A stretch of 64,000 nucleotides of DNA from Rhynchosporium graminicola (lineage: Eukaryota; Ascomycota; Leotiomycetes; Helotiales; Ploettnerulaceae): positions 186,001-250,000 of the forward strand of contig FJUW01000060.1 in the NCBI GenBank assembly GCA_900074885.1, given 5' to 3'. This document shows, piece by piece, positions 1 to 12,080 of the stretch; position 1 is the first letter of the stretch; each line of letters opens with the position of its first letter. Both the position numbers and the translations under genes were made by a program. The notes below the pieces were generated by a model. That model had not been told where the DNA came from and did no database searches. It saw nothing but the letters and a program-made list of their open reading frames with translations.

Positions 1-3000
1 AGAGGCTTAGTAGAGACTTCTAAACACTCTTAAAAGAAGAGCTTTCCGCGGACTAACTAATAATTAAGATACTTCTATCTTACCTCCTCCCGAAGAGGTT
101 CTAGCTCCGGAGTCTTCTTATTAGCTAAAAAGACTTAGTTAATAATATTATAGTTCTCGATATCGTAAGTAACTATAATAGTAGTATTAGAAGCTTCTCT
201 TATAAGGAACTCTTCGTCTTTATTTATAGGTAATTCTACTAGTAAGCTAAGGTTACGGGTTTCAGCTTATAGGATAGTTTTAGGAGTTCCTATTAGGGAA
301 AGCTCGTAATAGAACTTAGTAATTATAAGCGAGTCCTAGAGGTCTTAAAGTATTTCGTTATTAATCTTATTATTTAGGATTAGTTATTAGGTCCGAAGTA
401 CGCGCGTTCTAGCTTCTAGCGGAGAGAGGTCCTAATTATAGTATAATAACGTATTAGCTAGAGTATTTATAATCCTTATTTAGTATATAATCTTAAAGTT
501 GAATTAGATAAAGAATTCAGCTTATCTCGCTTACTATATATTAAGATCCTTTATTATTATGAAATACTCTAAGGTATAGTAATCTATATAGACGTGGATT
601 ATCTTCTATATACTTAGTAGCTTAAGCTTATACTATTAAAAGGAATAGAAGATCACTAAGAGCTCTTTATTATATATTAGATAATTTAGCTTCGTATCGA
701 CTATAGTCTTTAAGAGGAAACTAACTAGATGAAATATACTATCGTCTTAGAGTTATAAGAGTATACTAGCTACTATCTTATTAGAAGAGTTAGTTTTAAG
801 TCTAGTTTCCTTAAAAGGATCATAGTAATATAGAATCAGAGCTAACTAGAGAGCTTAATAGAGGCGCTCTTAAGCTTCCTAATACTTATTTCTAAAGCGA
901 AAAGGGATATCTTTCTTAGTAAAGAAAGTAAGAAAGTAATAAATATTACTATAATCTTTAATAAATCGATAGTAGAAGTTATAGAAACTAAAGTAACTTT
1001 ATATACTATAGATATTATTAGCGTATTCTTAGTTCTTAATAACTTCGATCTTCTCGGGGTCGACTTCGATTCTATTAACTCTAATAATAAAGCTAAGGAA
1101 TTTCGTACGAGTAATACTAAATTCAGACTTCTTAGTATTAGCTTAAAGACTATAAGCTCGTAGAATCTTAAGAACCTTACGAATATAAATATTATACTCT
1201 ACTTACGAATCCGAGTATATTAAGATATTATTAAAGTAAGCTAAGTAAAAGTTATCTAAGTACTCTATTAATATATTATTAATAAAATATTAAAAGGTAG
1301 CTAGGCTATTCGTAAGTCCGAATAGAAGTACCTTATACTTATATATATTATATCGAGTGCGAAAAGTAATATAATCCTTCGAGTCCTTAGATATATATAT
1401 CTTATGAAAAGCTTACTAAATATTAACTTTCGTAAAGATCTTTACCTTAGAGATTCTTACTATTATCTTATCGATTAAGAGAATCGGGTAGAGATCCTTT
1501 TAAGTAAGCTTATTTAGCTTACGAAAGTTAATATAGAAACGAAGCTTACTACTTACTTCCTTAGCTATAAGAATTAGTATAGCTTAGGGAGTAATCGATA
1601 GTACGATAAACCTTTTATAAAGGTTTTCAGTAATATATTACTTAGCTTTAGCTAAGTACTTATTAGATATATAGCGAAATAGCTCTATAGTTAAGGTATT
1701 TTCTATAGTAAGTTTAATCTTATAATTTATTATAAGTCTCCTCTCCGCTAAGTTATTAGAAGCTCTAGCTAAGAATAAACCTTTAAATTCTTTCTAATTT
1801 ATAGGGAGTTTTTCCTTGATTATCTTATTATTCTCCTAGTACTTAGCTTCCCTAGCTTTATTAGTCGTAAGGCCTTTATCGAGTGTATATAACTCGATAT
1901 TATTAATAGCTTAAGTATTTTTATAGTATTAAATTTCGTCTTAAATTTCCTTTATAGAAGTAATAAAAACTTCTAAACTATCTTTCTTATTTCGGTACTT
2001 TCAGTAGAAGTAGAAGTTATATATAGTAGTAATAGAGATCTAGTTGATATTAGTTTTATAAAGTAAGTCTCTTACTTTCTGATATACTTACTTATCGATC
2101 TAGTTCTATTTAGTTATATTATAAGCGATATTATTCTCCTCTTATAAACCGGGATTATAAGTCTAGAAGAGGTTATTAGCTAGCTCGTGACTTACTAATA
2201 GCTTATTTATAGCTTATATACTAAACTTCTATTCTCTTATAAACGCTAAGGGTCGATATTCCTTTCTAACTAATACTAGTTAGGGAGCTTATATACTAGT
2301 AACTTCTTAGTCTATTAGAGTATATTATCGCTCTTAGTCGAGCTAATATCGTCAGTCTACTACTTTATTACCTAGAGGTAATAGTAGCTCTAGTCTTTTA
2401 TCGAAGTAGCGTACTAGTAGTATATCTATAAGCTACTCTAGATAGTTCTTATAGTAATAGTTATAATTTTATTTAAGTTCGTAATACTCTAAGAATTTAT
2501 ATCCTATTAGTATATTATTACTTCCTAAATTAGTAATTAGGAAGAGGAAGTTAACTCGATAATAATTAATAGTAAAAGTAAGAAGAATTATATAAGTAAT
2601 AGTAGTACTAGCTTTTCTATTATAACTAGTAGGAATAATAGGTTTCGGGAGAGTAAGGAAATTAATACCTAAGAGATAACGAAGTTTAAGAGCGACTAAG
2701 GTATATAGAGCTCTAAAAATATTTACTCTACTATTAATATATACTTCTATTTTAATAAATAATCTATTTTTTTCTAATTTTATAATAACTAGGAATTATT
2801 TCTCTCTAATAAAAGAACTAAAATTAGCATTTAAATTATTCTACAGATCGAGGCGTTTACTAAAAGAGGAGAGTATCCTATAGCTTAGTAGTTTCCCGAT
2901 AACTTATTAATCTCTACTAGAGAGGAATTATTAGTGTTCTTATTATCTTTCTCTATACTATAAAGAGTAGTAATATCTTTTATTAATTAACTAGTTATCT

Positions 3001-4406
3001 CGGCGATCTTTATAGTATTAGTATATTCCCGAGCTTAATAGCTTTTCTTCTTATAGCTATAATAAGTATTAGTAGTAGCGGTAATATAAGGTACTTATAA
3101 GCCGGGATCACGAGTCTTAGGAGCGAATCGCGTAGTCTTAGTAATACGATTATTAATCTAGGAACTACTCTTAGTAATATAATTAGTACTAAAGGAAGTA
3201 TCCTTCTTAAGAATACTTAGAGCTCTAATAAGAGTAATAGTAATAATAGGAGTAATCTTCTTAATTAGATTCTCTTTAGTAATAATATTACGAGATTCAC
3301 GATCTATAATAGCTAAGTACTTATCGAGGAGGTCGTAATTATTATCTATCTTATACTTTTTAGCTATAATATAAGCTTTTAAAGTAAGAGAGATCTTCTT
3401 TAGAATATCTTTAAATTATCTATCCCTAGAGATCTTACTAGTAGTAGTAAGGTTAGTAAACTTAACTTAGAACTAGTTATAAGTCATATTTCTAGCTATC
3501 TTTAGGTTTTCGTAAGTAGCTTTAGTACGCTAGATACGATTATAATTAAAGAAGCGCTAGTCTAAACCTCTAAGGACATTAAAAGCGGTCTTAAATTAGC
3601 TATTAGTACTAGTATCTATATATTAGAGGATAATAGTCTTAGCTTCTTCTTCGGTATACTTAAAGTAAGCTTTAACTTATATATCGCTAGCGAGGAATTT
3701 ACTAGAATATTCTTCTAAGAAGAGCTTTATATTTATCTTCTATATATTATACTTAATCTTATTATTATAATTAGTAAAGAGGAGGTAAAGGAACTTAACT
3801 TAGTAAGACTTAATAGCTTTTATAGCGTTATCGAGCTTTAGAAGAAAGTAATCTATAGCAGGTTAGAGGTCTATAATAAGAGATTATAACTTCTTAGTAG
3901 TATTAGTATTAGCCTCTAGAGCGAGAGTAATAGTTATAATAGTAATAATAGTAATATTTATAACTTATATCTACTTATCTAAGAAACTAGAAGGCGCTAT
4001 TATAGACCTTAGCGAGGAGTTAGTTTCGGTTTAAGAAGTAAGTATAAAGCTCCACGATCTAGAGGTAAGAGAGATTAAAAGTAATATAAGTTACGGAAAA
4101 ATAGTAATATTAATAATTAACTTTAGTGACTTTAGAAGTCTTAGGGACTGGGGCTAAGGCGTAGTTTCCTCGTTAGCGTTCTCGAAATCATTACTACTAT
4201 CGCTAGTAGACCTTAACGCTATTTCTTCCTTAATTAGATTACTCTTAATAGTATCTTTAATGATATCCTCTACTAGCGCGCTTTTGCCCTTCCTCTTCTG
4301 TTCAGGGAACCCGAATCTGTCTAATATAAAGGGCTCTCGAGTGCTTCGGCGCGGTTATATATAAGAAAGCTTACTATAGCTAAAAAGCGCGCTTAAGAAG
4401 AACCTA
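1..4406 (-). mobile_element. Gypsy-type LTR retrotransposon fragment (Gypsy-1), RIP-degraded
   Basis: This is the gag and first part of pol of a Gypsy element read on the minus strand; its 3' half lies off the left edge. Around 1230-1330 the minus strand reads the reverse-transcriptase core in the form YKVLLFGLTNS-ATF-YFINNILIEY, matching the Gypsy pattern (F/Y)xVMPFGLTNAPATFQ. Around 3030-3085 it reads a gag zinc knuckle in which the Cys/His ligands have become Tyr and the Trp a stop. No reading frame stays open. The strong excess of TA dinucleotides is the usual product of repeat-induced point mutation (RIP). It is interrupted on the right by the Copia element at 4407. The element cannot be active. 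Assignment to Gypsy is firm; the exact subfamily is unknown. Confidence 0.8.
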
Positions 4407-4894
4407 TGAAATTGAAGGTGGAAATCGGCTAAAGGTCAGAATAACAGAATAATACGTGATCAATTTGACTTGCTTTACTTGCTTACTTAAAGAGAGCTAA
4501 CTACAGGAGAGATTCTAGCTACTTATATAGCTATATGAGCTCTCTAGAATATTCTATACTACGTAATACAGAACTCTATAGAAGAAGACATGTATACCGT
4601 AGAATTATACTACGTTAGTAGTACGTCAGCAGAAACCTCTAGAAGTACGATATACGTATTAGAGAGTAGTAGAACTCTATCGAGAACCTTCATGGTAACT
4701 CTAATAGAGTATGCAGGGTATAGGCTAGTGATAAGGTACAGGGTGTAGGTGCCAGGTACAACAAGGTACATAGGCAAGGTACTGAACCAGGTACTAAGAC
4801 TATATACTGATAAGGTACAGGGTATGTATGCCGATATAGCCAAAACTGACTAAGGTACTATAAACTGACTAAGGTACTAGTTATAAATCCAACA
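4407..4894 (-). repeat. Copia 3' LTR (left copy)
   Basis: This 488-bp repeat is shared with 10115-10591; it reads TGTTGG...TTTCA on the minus strand and ends at CCAACA on the plus strand. A G-rich polypurine tract on the minus strand abuts it at 4895-4904, which marks it as the 3' LTR. Both copies carry the blocks GGTGGAAATCGGCTAAAGG and GGAGAGATTCTAGCTACTT. Confidence 0.88.
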
Positions 4895-5329
4895 CGCCCC
4901 CTTAATCAGAGCCTTATAGTTAGTTTTAAAATAGAACTATATAAGGTAAATCACTAATCGATTACCCTTAGGTTACTATAAAAGAAATATAATAAGGAAT
5001 AGAAATGCTACCTTATAGCTACTCTCCTAGGTTAAATAAACCTAATTCTCTTATAATAATCTGAATTACTAGCTCTAATAAGCTAGTTCAAGGTGTTTTA
5101 TAAACTCCTTAAATTTAGGCTTATCTAGGGCTTTAGTAAACCTGTCTACCTTTTGCTTTAAAGTAGTAATATAGATTAAATCTATAGTACCTTAATTAAT
5201 TAGGTCCCTTATAAAGTGGTACTTTATAGCTATATACTTAGTTCTCTCATGGAATTAAGGGTTTTTAGAGAGTAATAAAGCGCTATTATTATCAGTAAAC
5301 ACTAGGAACCTCTCTTAGAAGTAATAGCC

Positions 5330-6840
5330 TAATTCGATAAGAAGTTATCTTATATAGACCGCTTCTTTAACTACTGAATTAATAGCTATATATTCAGCTT
5401 CTATAGTAGACTGAGCTATAATCGATTATAACTTCGACTTCCAAGAGAATAAGCAGCTTCCTATATAGAAGGAATAGCCGCTAGTGGACTTAGCCGTGCT
5501 AATATCTCCGGTATAGTCAGAATCGCAGTATCCGCTAATATATTTACTAGAGCTATTAATATAAACTAAGCTTAGTTTAATAGAACCTTTAAGGTATCTA
5601 AGTACGTTCTTTACAGCTAAGATATACGTATTACTAGGGTTACTAGAGAACCTAGCTAATTTGATTATAGCGTAGCTTATATCAGGCCTAGTAGCTAGCG
5701 TAAGGAATAGTAAGCAGCCTATTACTTACTAAAACTATAATATATCTTCCTTAGTAGCTTTATTAGGATTAGGTTCTAATTTAACCTTTAAATCTATAGG
5801 CGTATTCTTCAGTTTACAATCTGATAAGTCAAACCGAGCTAGTACCTTCTCTATATAGCTAGCTTAATAGAGCTTCATATAGCTCTGATCTCTATTATAG
5901 TTAATTTCAATACCTAAATAGTCTTTTATTAGCCCTAAGTCCTTAAGTTTAAAGAAGTGTTTTAATTCTTTAATCAAGGACTTAATAGTACTTATATCAG
6001 GGCTAATTAGAGCTAGATTATCTATATATATATAGATAATAATCTTAAGCTCTTTATTAACTAATATGCAATTTTCAGATAAGATTATATTAAATCCGAA
6101 TTTATTAACTAATACCTCCTTTAGCGTAATAAACTATAGTCTAGCTAATTACTTAAGATCGTATAACGCTTTCCAGAGTAAGAGGAGTTTATTAGCGTAA
6201 TAATCTACACCTTCCGGGGGGCAAATATATAAGGTATTAACGTCTATATCACTCTATATAAAAGCGGAGATCATATCGATCTTATATATATACTACTTAT
6301 AGAGTACTACTAGGGCAAATATAAGACGCTAAGCTATTTACTTAACTACACTAGCGTATATATCTAGGTAGTTTATACTATATAATTACTTAAACCCCTT
6401 AGCTACGAATCTAGCTTTAAATTCGTAGTACTCGCTCTCTAGTTCTTTAATCTTATAGACCTAGCGAGTTTTTAGTAGTTTTATAATCTTAGTATTACTA
6501 TCGACTACTTTCTATATATTATAATTTTCAAGAGAGGTAAATTCTTTATTTATAGCTTTTAGCTAATAATCCTTATAAGGACTATTTATAGCTTCTTTAT
6601 AGCTCTTAGGCTTATAGATAACTACTTCCGGATCCTTTTTAATAAGGATTCTTTCCGGATCAGGTAATAGCTTAATTTCTTCGTCTGATTTAGAGCTAAT
6701 AAAAGCTTAGTAAGCTAAGTTAATAACGTTTCTATATACGCTATAAGCCTCTTTCTGCTCTTGAATTAATTACTTATTATTCTGAATAGCTAAAGCTATA
6801 TCAGGGTCTTTAGCGTGACTTCTAGTAGTAACGTTAGGTA
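5330..6840 (-). pseudogene. Copia reverse transcriptase and RNase H
   Basis: Read on the minus strand, 6000-6060 gives YIYIDNLALIS, the Copia RT catalytic box (usually YVDDLxI) with the second Asp changed to Asn. Downstream, about 5450-5540 gives GYCDSDY-GDISTAKSTSGY followed by FSWKS, and about 5350-5430 gives the IEAEYIA-type RNase H end. The RNase H part is nearly free of stops. The first Asp-to-Asn change is a GAT/GAC to AAT/AAC transition, as RIP makes. The polymerase is therefore inactive even though much of the frame survives. Confidence 0.8.
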
Positions 6841-6841
6841 C

Positions 6842-7126
6842 CTAATTAGAGTAGTCCCTTCTACGTTTTATACCTCGTTTAGGTATTTCTACTATAGATT
6901 CTTTAGCTATATCGTTAAAGAGATCAAGTTCTATATCTTCTATGACTTTTTCTTTATTTAATAAATTATTAGCTATTTCACTATTAATTTTCTCCGAGTT
7001 TTCAGCCTTAGATAGGTCTGATTTAGGAGTATTTATAAGTGAAGAAATCACGCGATTTAAACAGTTAGAGGTCTCGTAATCGTTAAGTGTCTTATCAAAG
7101 GATTCTAATTCTTCCTTAGAGATCAC
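6842..7126 (-). pseudogene. Copia pol linker fragment between integrase and RT
   Basis: An open stretch of 94 codons on the minus strand, rich in Asn, Glu, Lys and Ser, lies between the integrase and RT parts of the Copia pol and ends near an ETSNC-type segment. Such low-complexity linkers are normal between these domains in Ty1/Copia polyproteins. It has no domain of its own and is not a separate gene. Confidence 0.55.
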
Positions 7127-7660
7127 TTCGTCCTTAAAGGTTAAATCTTCCTTAATTAGGACGTTTTTAGAGCTTATAATAGCTCTCTTCTCAGGTATAT
7201 ATACTAAGAAGTTATTTATAGACTTATACCCTATAAGTATACCTCTATTAGACTTATCTTTAAACTTATTAGTCCTTTTATTAATAAGAACGTAAGTAAG
7301 AGAGCCTAATACTCTAATATAATCAAGAGTAGGCTTTTTACTAAAGAGAACTTCAAAGGGACTCTTTTTAATAACCGAATTATAAGAGCGATTCTTTATA
7401 TAAGCTATTCCTTAGATTATTTAAAGCTAAAGGAATAAGGGTATATTCTTATCTATACAGATAGCTATAAGCCTTTCTATAAGATATCGATTTAAACGCT
7501 CTGCTATACCGTTTTACTCAGGAGAGTAAGGACTAGTATATTCATAAATAATACCTTTATCTTTACAAAAGATAGTCTATTTATTAGATTTAAACTCCCT
7601 AGCGTTATCTAGCTTAAAGGCTCTAATTCTAGCGACGATTTTTAATACACCTTACTTAAA

Positions 7661-8050
7661 TTAAGTAGTTATTATATTATACCACTCGATCAAGGTATCG
7701 TACGCATCAGCCTTATGTTTTAGAGCGTATACCCAAATAGCTCTAGAGCCTCTATATATAATAGTTAAGAAGAATCTTTCTCCCTTTAGACCTTTAATCT
7801 TAAACGGGCCTGCTATATCTATATTAAAGACAGTAAGCGGAGGGGTATCCGATATAGGCTTAGTACTACTTATAGCGTGTATTTTACCGCTATTATAAGC
7901 AGAACAGTTAGATAAATCTAATCCCTTTTGGATTTTTAATCCTTTAGATCCTTCTATAGTCTTATAGATAAACCCCTTATTAATATATAAAAGACGCTTA
8001 TAATATAGGTCTAATTTGCTACTTTTATTAGAGTCTACCTTAAAAGACAC
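7661..8050 (-). pseudogene. Copia integrase N-terminal part
   Basis: 129 codons stay open on the minus strand. The pre-integrase zinc region is recognisable around the stretch GLDLSNCSAYNSGKIHA, and the catalytic-core start as FNIDIAGPFKIKGLKGERFF, which matches the Copia integrase pattern (D-x-x-GP, then ryFvtfiDD). The second catalytic region is altered: the expected DD after the beta strand reads IIYRGSR. The fragment is part of the Copia polyprotein and is not expected to be functional. Confidence 0.8.
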
Positions 8051-8559
8051 AGGCTCGAGTAGCTTATGATTTACGTCTACTTCTAAGTAGTACGTATTAT
8101 AATACTATCTAGCTTCTATATTAATAGAGCTATTAGAAATATTTATACTCTTTTTATTAAAGGTAACTTTCTAATTTTTATTAGTTAGTTCCTTAGAGCT
8201 TAGGAGAGTAGTTTTAAGGCTAGGTACGTAATTTACGTCTTTAATAAGTACTCTATCGCCTTCCCTAGTGATTATAAGGATATCTCCTCTACTTATTATA
8301 GGCAAAATATCACTATTAGCGATAGTAATAGACTTCTTAGATACAGGTTTATAGTCTAATAACTAGCTTTTATTCGGTGTATAATGCTCAGAAGCGCCAG
8401 AATCGAGTACTATTCTATAGTTATATATAGTAGCGTAAGCTTGATCTGCTATACTACTATAACTACTACTACTGCTAGTACTACTGAAAGAACTCATAAG
8501 GGCCTTAGTAGACTCCTCTTTTGATTCTTTAGCGCCTTTACCTTTCGACTTCTTCTTAG

Positions 8560-9364
8560 TCGATTTATTAGGTATAAGCTCAGGGTGCTTTATATAGCAA
8601 TTTGCCTCTATATAGTTTGTTTTATTATAGTGACTATACTTCTTACTGCCTTTCGAATTCTTCCCCTTAAAAGCCCTATTAGCTTATAAATCAGTAGAAG
8701 TATTCATTCTAGCCTCTTCTAATATAAGATCTCTTATTAAACCTTCTATATCGATAGAAGAAAGGTTATTAGAGATTTCTTTATACTTCCTAGAAGTAAA
8801 AGAATCAAAAGAACTAAGTAAACCTTTAAATATAAGGCTAGCTAGTATAAGCTTTAGAATCTCACACTTGAGCTGCTTTAGGTAGACTGAACTAGCTTGA
8901 ATTACGCTAGTATACTCGTCTATATTCTTATAAGAGGAGTAGGTATTATCGACAATACGATTTATATGCCTACTGATCTCCTCTAGGCTAGTAGAACCGT
9001 AGGTAGCTATAATAGCTTCCTATAGGTCTTTTGCGCTAGTCTTATCCTTGAATCTATCGAGGTTTTCAAGTGATATAATCGACTTAATAGCGCCTAAAGC
9101 CTTCTTATTTGCACGCTCAAAATCAGCTAGTCTCTTATAGTATTTAATCGCTAGCTCCGGAGAGTAAGAAGTATAATCTATTCTCTTTTCGCCTTGCGCG
9201 TTAATACGTTCTTCTGACTTGAAGTAGAGAGCTCGGCTAGGCTTAGTCTTAGTACTATTAATATAAGATATATAGCCGTTTACCTCTAAGTAGAGGCTAG
9301 CCGCATTAAGCCACTCTATATAGTTAGAGCGGCCTACTAGCTTATCTCCCTTAAAGGAAGACAT
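8560..9364 (-). pseudogene. Copia gag with zinc knuckle
   Basis: The frame opens at the ATG at 9364 with MSSFKGDKLVGRSNYIEW, the typical N-terminus of fungal Copia gag (GxxNYxxW), and stays open for 114 codons to 9020. Further down on the same strand, about 8595-8640 reads YSHYNKTNYIEANC, a CX2CX4HX4C zinc knuckle in which three of the four ligands are now Tyr. The gag binds element RNA in the virus-like particle. With the knuckle lost, this copy could not package its RNA. Confidence 0.75.
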
Positions 9365-10114
9365 GATTCCGTATAGGCAGTTTAATAGTACTAAGTACTA
9401 AGAGATCTTTATAAGTACGAGTTTTACTCGTATAAGCTACTAAGTAGCTTGAAAAGACACTAACCTTATCTTGCCCTTGAAAAAGACAGTAGCTACGCCG
9501 AGCTTACTATCTTACCGAGTTTTTCGCTTAGTTAAAATCAATAGTAGTATATAGTAACTACGTCTATCGTATTTACTATTGAATTAACCTTACTACTAGG
9601 CCCAGTTTTACCTTATAGCGCCTCAAGTACTACTATTAAGTAACCCTCTCCGAGGATAGCTTCTTATACTTAATAGTAGCCTATATTAGCCGACCTATGA
9701 TTTATACTAGACTAGTAGCGAATCAGAAGCCACGCTCTATTACGCAACGAGGCCTAGCTTCTAAACTAAGTCGGTAGTAGATATAGGCACCCCGGAATAA
9801 GATCTTAGCCTTCGTACCTAGGGTCACTAGGTCGTCTCTACTTCTAAAGGCTTCGAGAGGTTATAAGTTATGATTTCCCTATAACTTCGTCTTAGGGTTA
9901 AGGGCTACGAGTCTGATTCGCTATAGCCGTATTAGTAGGGCTCAAAGGGGCTAGCTTACTAGCTAGCTCTAGGCGAAAGAGTCGTTGAAAACAACTAAGT
10001 AACGCCTGATCAGGAAGCTCCTTTATCGGTAAGGAGTAACAGAAGCGAGTTTAGGCGAGATCGATCGAAGGAAGCGTCTGATTGGCTGATTTCACTAAGT
10101 GAATTACTATTATA

Positions 10115-10591
10115 TGAAAATTGAGGGTGGAAATCGGCTAAAGGTCAGAATAATAGGTAATTAATTTGACTTGCTTTAATTGCTTGAAGAGAGCTAACTA
10201 CAGGAGAGATTCTAGCTACTTATATAGCTATATGAGCTCTCTAGAATATTCTATACTACGTAATACAGAACTCCATAGAAGAGGACACGTATACCGTAGA
10301 ATCATACTACGTTAGTAGTACGTTAGCAGAAACCTCTAGAAGTACGATATACGTACTAGAGAGTAGTAGAACTCTATCGAGAACCTTTATAGTAACTCTA
10401 ATAGAGTATGCAGGGTACAGGCTAGTGATAAGGTACAGGGTGTAGGTACTAGGTATAATAAGGTACATGCGCAGGGTACTGAACTAGGTACTAAGACTAT
10501 GTACTGACAAGGTACAGGGTGTGTGTGCCGATGCAGGCAAAACTGACTAAGGTACTATAAACTGACCAAGGTACTAGTTATAAATCCAATA
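10115..10591 (-). repeat. Copia 5' LTR (right copy)
   Basis: 477 bp, matching 4407-4894. Differences are largely C/T and G/A, plus small indels such as the one near 10,155-10,165. The outer end CCAATA corresponds to CCAACA of the left copy, a C-to-T change in a CA context on the plus strand. GAACCTA follows directly at 10592. Confidence 0.88.
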
Positions 10592-11247
10592 GAACCTAAA
10601 GCTTAATAGTAATCTATTTAAAAGAGTGAAGATTAATATAGCGCGAGAGTAAGTACGTTCTTAAAGTCCCTTAGTAGAGTATATATTAAGGTATCAGGAG
10701 GTTACTAATTAGGTTTACTTTAGATTCCTTTTATAATAACTTACTTTAGCTATCGAGTTCTCTTCTTATAAGTATATATAGAGTTAGAATCGTAAGAGGG
10801 AGCTTCGCAGAGGTCGTAGAAGTTCGTAGAAGTCGCGATATTAGGAGGGTTTAAGGTCGAGGATATATAAGGCTAAGCACGAGACTAAAAGCGTAAAAAA
10901 TACTATAATAGGGTTTTTTAGTAGAATTATACTAGAGAGGTAATACTAATTAAGGGAAGGAGTTTAGCTTTCTTTGAAATACTCTACTTCTAATGTATAA
11001 AAGGTAGATAGCGCATATAGTCGAAGTTATCGAGTATAAGCAGGTAAAAGTAATAGAAATCGTACTAAAAAGGTAATACTAGCTTAAATTACTTCCGAGT
11101 AGATATTACTACTTCCTAGCGAGATAAGGATCTTTTCTTATATTATAGCAGAGGTATAAGGAGTTAATAACGAGTTATATTCGCCCTTAAGAGTGCGCTA
11201 AGTAAAGGGAAGAAAAGATAGAGAGGAGGTTTCTACTCTCGACTCTC
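10592..11247. other. AT-rich degraded sequence between Copia and Gypsy-2
   Basis: This is the far flank of the Copia insertion, so it should continue Gypsy-1 (leader or 5' part). I see no domain and no LTR in it. An open stretch at 11187-11384 is only an artefact running into the next LTR. Confidence 0.5.
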
Positions 11248-11513
11248 TGTAACGATACAAGACTTAAGGCGGTATATAAGTAAGAATAAACGAGTAGGGA
11301 GGCTAAGAGCGATCTTATATAGTCTACTATAAAGAAAACAAAAAGATAAGAAAGGAAGAAGAAGAGAGATAGGGTGTAAAGCACCTTATATATATATACC
11401 GGTACTAGTCCGATACTATACCGGGTCGGATACTAGTTCTGCCGGGATACCTATGAACTTAGGCCCTATTATCTATCCTTCTTCTTATATAATATTCAAG
11501 TGAGCTATCGTTA
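11248..11513 (-). repeat. Gypsy-2 3' LTR (left copy)
   Basis: It matches 25741-26006 over its whole length. On the plus strand it starts TGTAACGATACAAGAC where the other copy reads TATAATAATATAAGAC, so all early differences are transitions. It contains a TATATATATA stretch near 11,390. A third, truncated relative is at 61104. Confidence 0.88.
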
Positions 11514-11912
11514 TATTACCCTCCCCCTAAGAAGAGCTTAACCCTAAGCTCGGAAGGTTATAGTTTATATTAGAATTAGTCTTTATTATAACTATTTTCG
11601 TCGATATTCGCGTAATAAGCGCTAGCCGCTCTTTAGTAGTAGTAAATTCTTTATCAGGTTCTAACTAGTTATATCGCTATAATAGTACTATATTAGTCGT
11701 AGCTTCCAAATCGGGCGGTAAGTAGTATTTACTTTATCTGTTTATAGTAGGAGTCGAGTTTAAGTAGGGCGTAAGGTATATAAAGGAAGGGGTTTATTAA
11801 TATTAGAGCTTTTCCTTTTTAACCGCGATAATTACTTCAACTTATAAGTTTATTCTCCTTAGACTACGATACGGCTCCTAGAGTAAGTATTATTACTAAC
11901 TACTATAGTAAT

Positions 11913-12080
11913 TGTCACGGGTGAGCAACGCGTACGCAGATAGTCAAGTGTAGTATTCAAGAAGTTCGATATAGGAGAGAGTCAGGTTCTAGCCTAGCTC
12001 CGAAGGAAAACATGCGGGTGCCGCTAGGCTTAGTAAGTATAAGTATCGCCGGTACTTAATCCTAGGGCTCGCCCCTTATA
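11913..12080 (-). repeat. Gypsy-3 LTR (left copy)
   Basis: 168 bp, starting TGTCACGGGTGAGCAACG on the plus strand and ending CCCCTTATA. It is preceded by GTAAT. The block GAAAACATGCGGGTGCCGCT is identical in the right copy. Confidence 0.92.

Larger units (their letters stand above)
4407..10591 (-). mobile_element. Complete Copia-type LTR retrotransposon, moderately RIP-mutated
   Basis: Two LTRs (4407-4894 and 10115-10591) bound the element, and the same 7 bases GAACCTA lie just outside both ends (4400-4406 and 10592-10598). A target duplication of 5 bases (GAACC) plus chance, or of 7, is therefore likely. Order on the minus strand from the right: 5' LTR, gag, zinc knuckle, integrase, reverse transcriptase, RNase H, purine-rich tract (complement of CGCCCCCTTA at 4895), 3' LTR. 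The order integrase before RT is diagnostic of Copia/Ty1. Open stretches survive (gag, integrase, RNase H), so it is less damaged than the neighbouring Gypsy elements and probably inserted later. It sits inside Gypsy-1. Confidence 0.9.

Noticed and set aside
4610..4843. 77-codon minus-strand open stretch
   Set aside because: It lies entirely inside the Copia LTR and is repeated there; it is not a gene.
4614..10324. Repeated TACTACGTTAGTAGTACGT blocks considered as a CRISPR-like or inverted repeat array
   Set aside because: They are the two LTR copies of the Copia element; there is no regular spacing or spacer series.
11187..11384. 65-codon hydrophobic open stretch
   Set aside because: It crosses the edge of the Gypsy-2 LTR and is a composition artefact.
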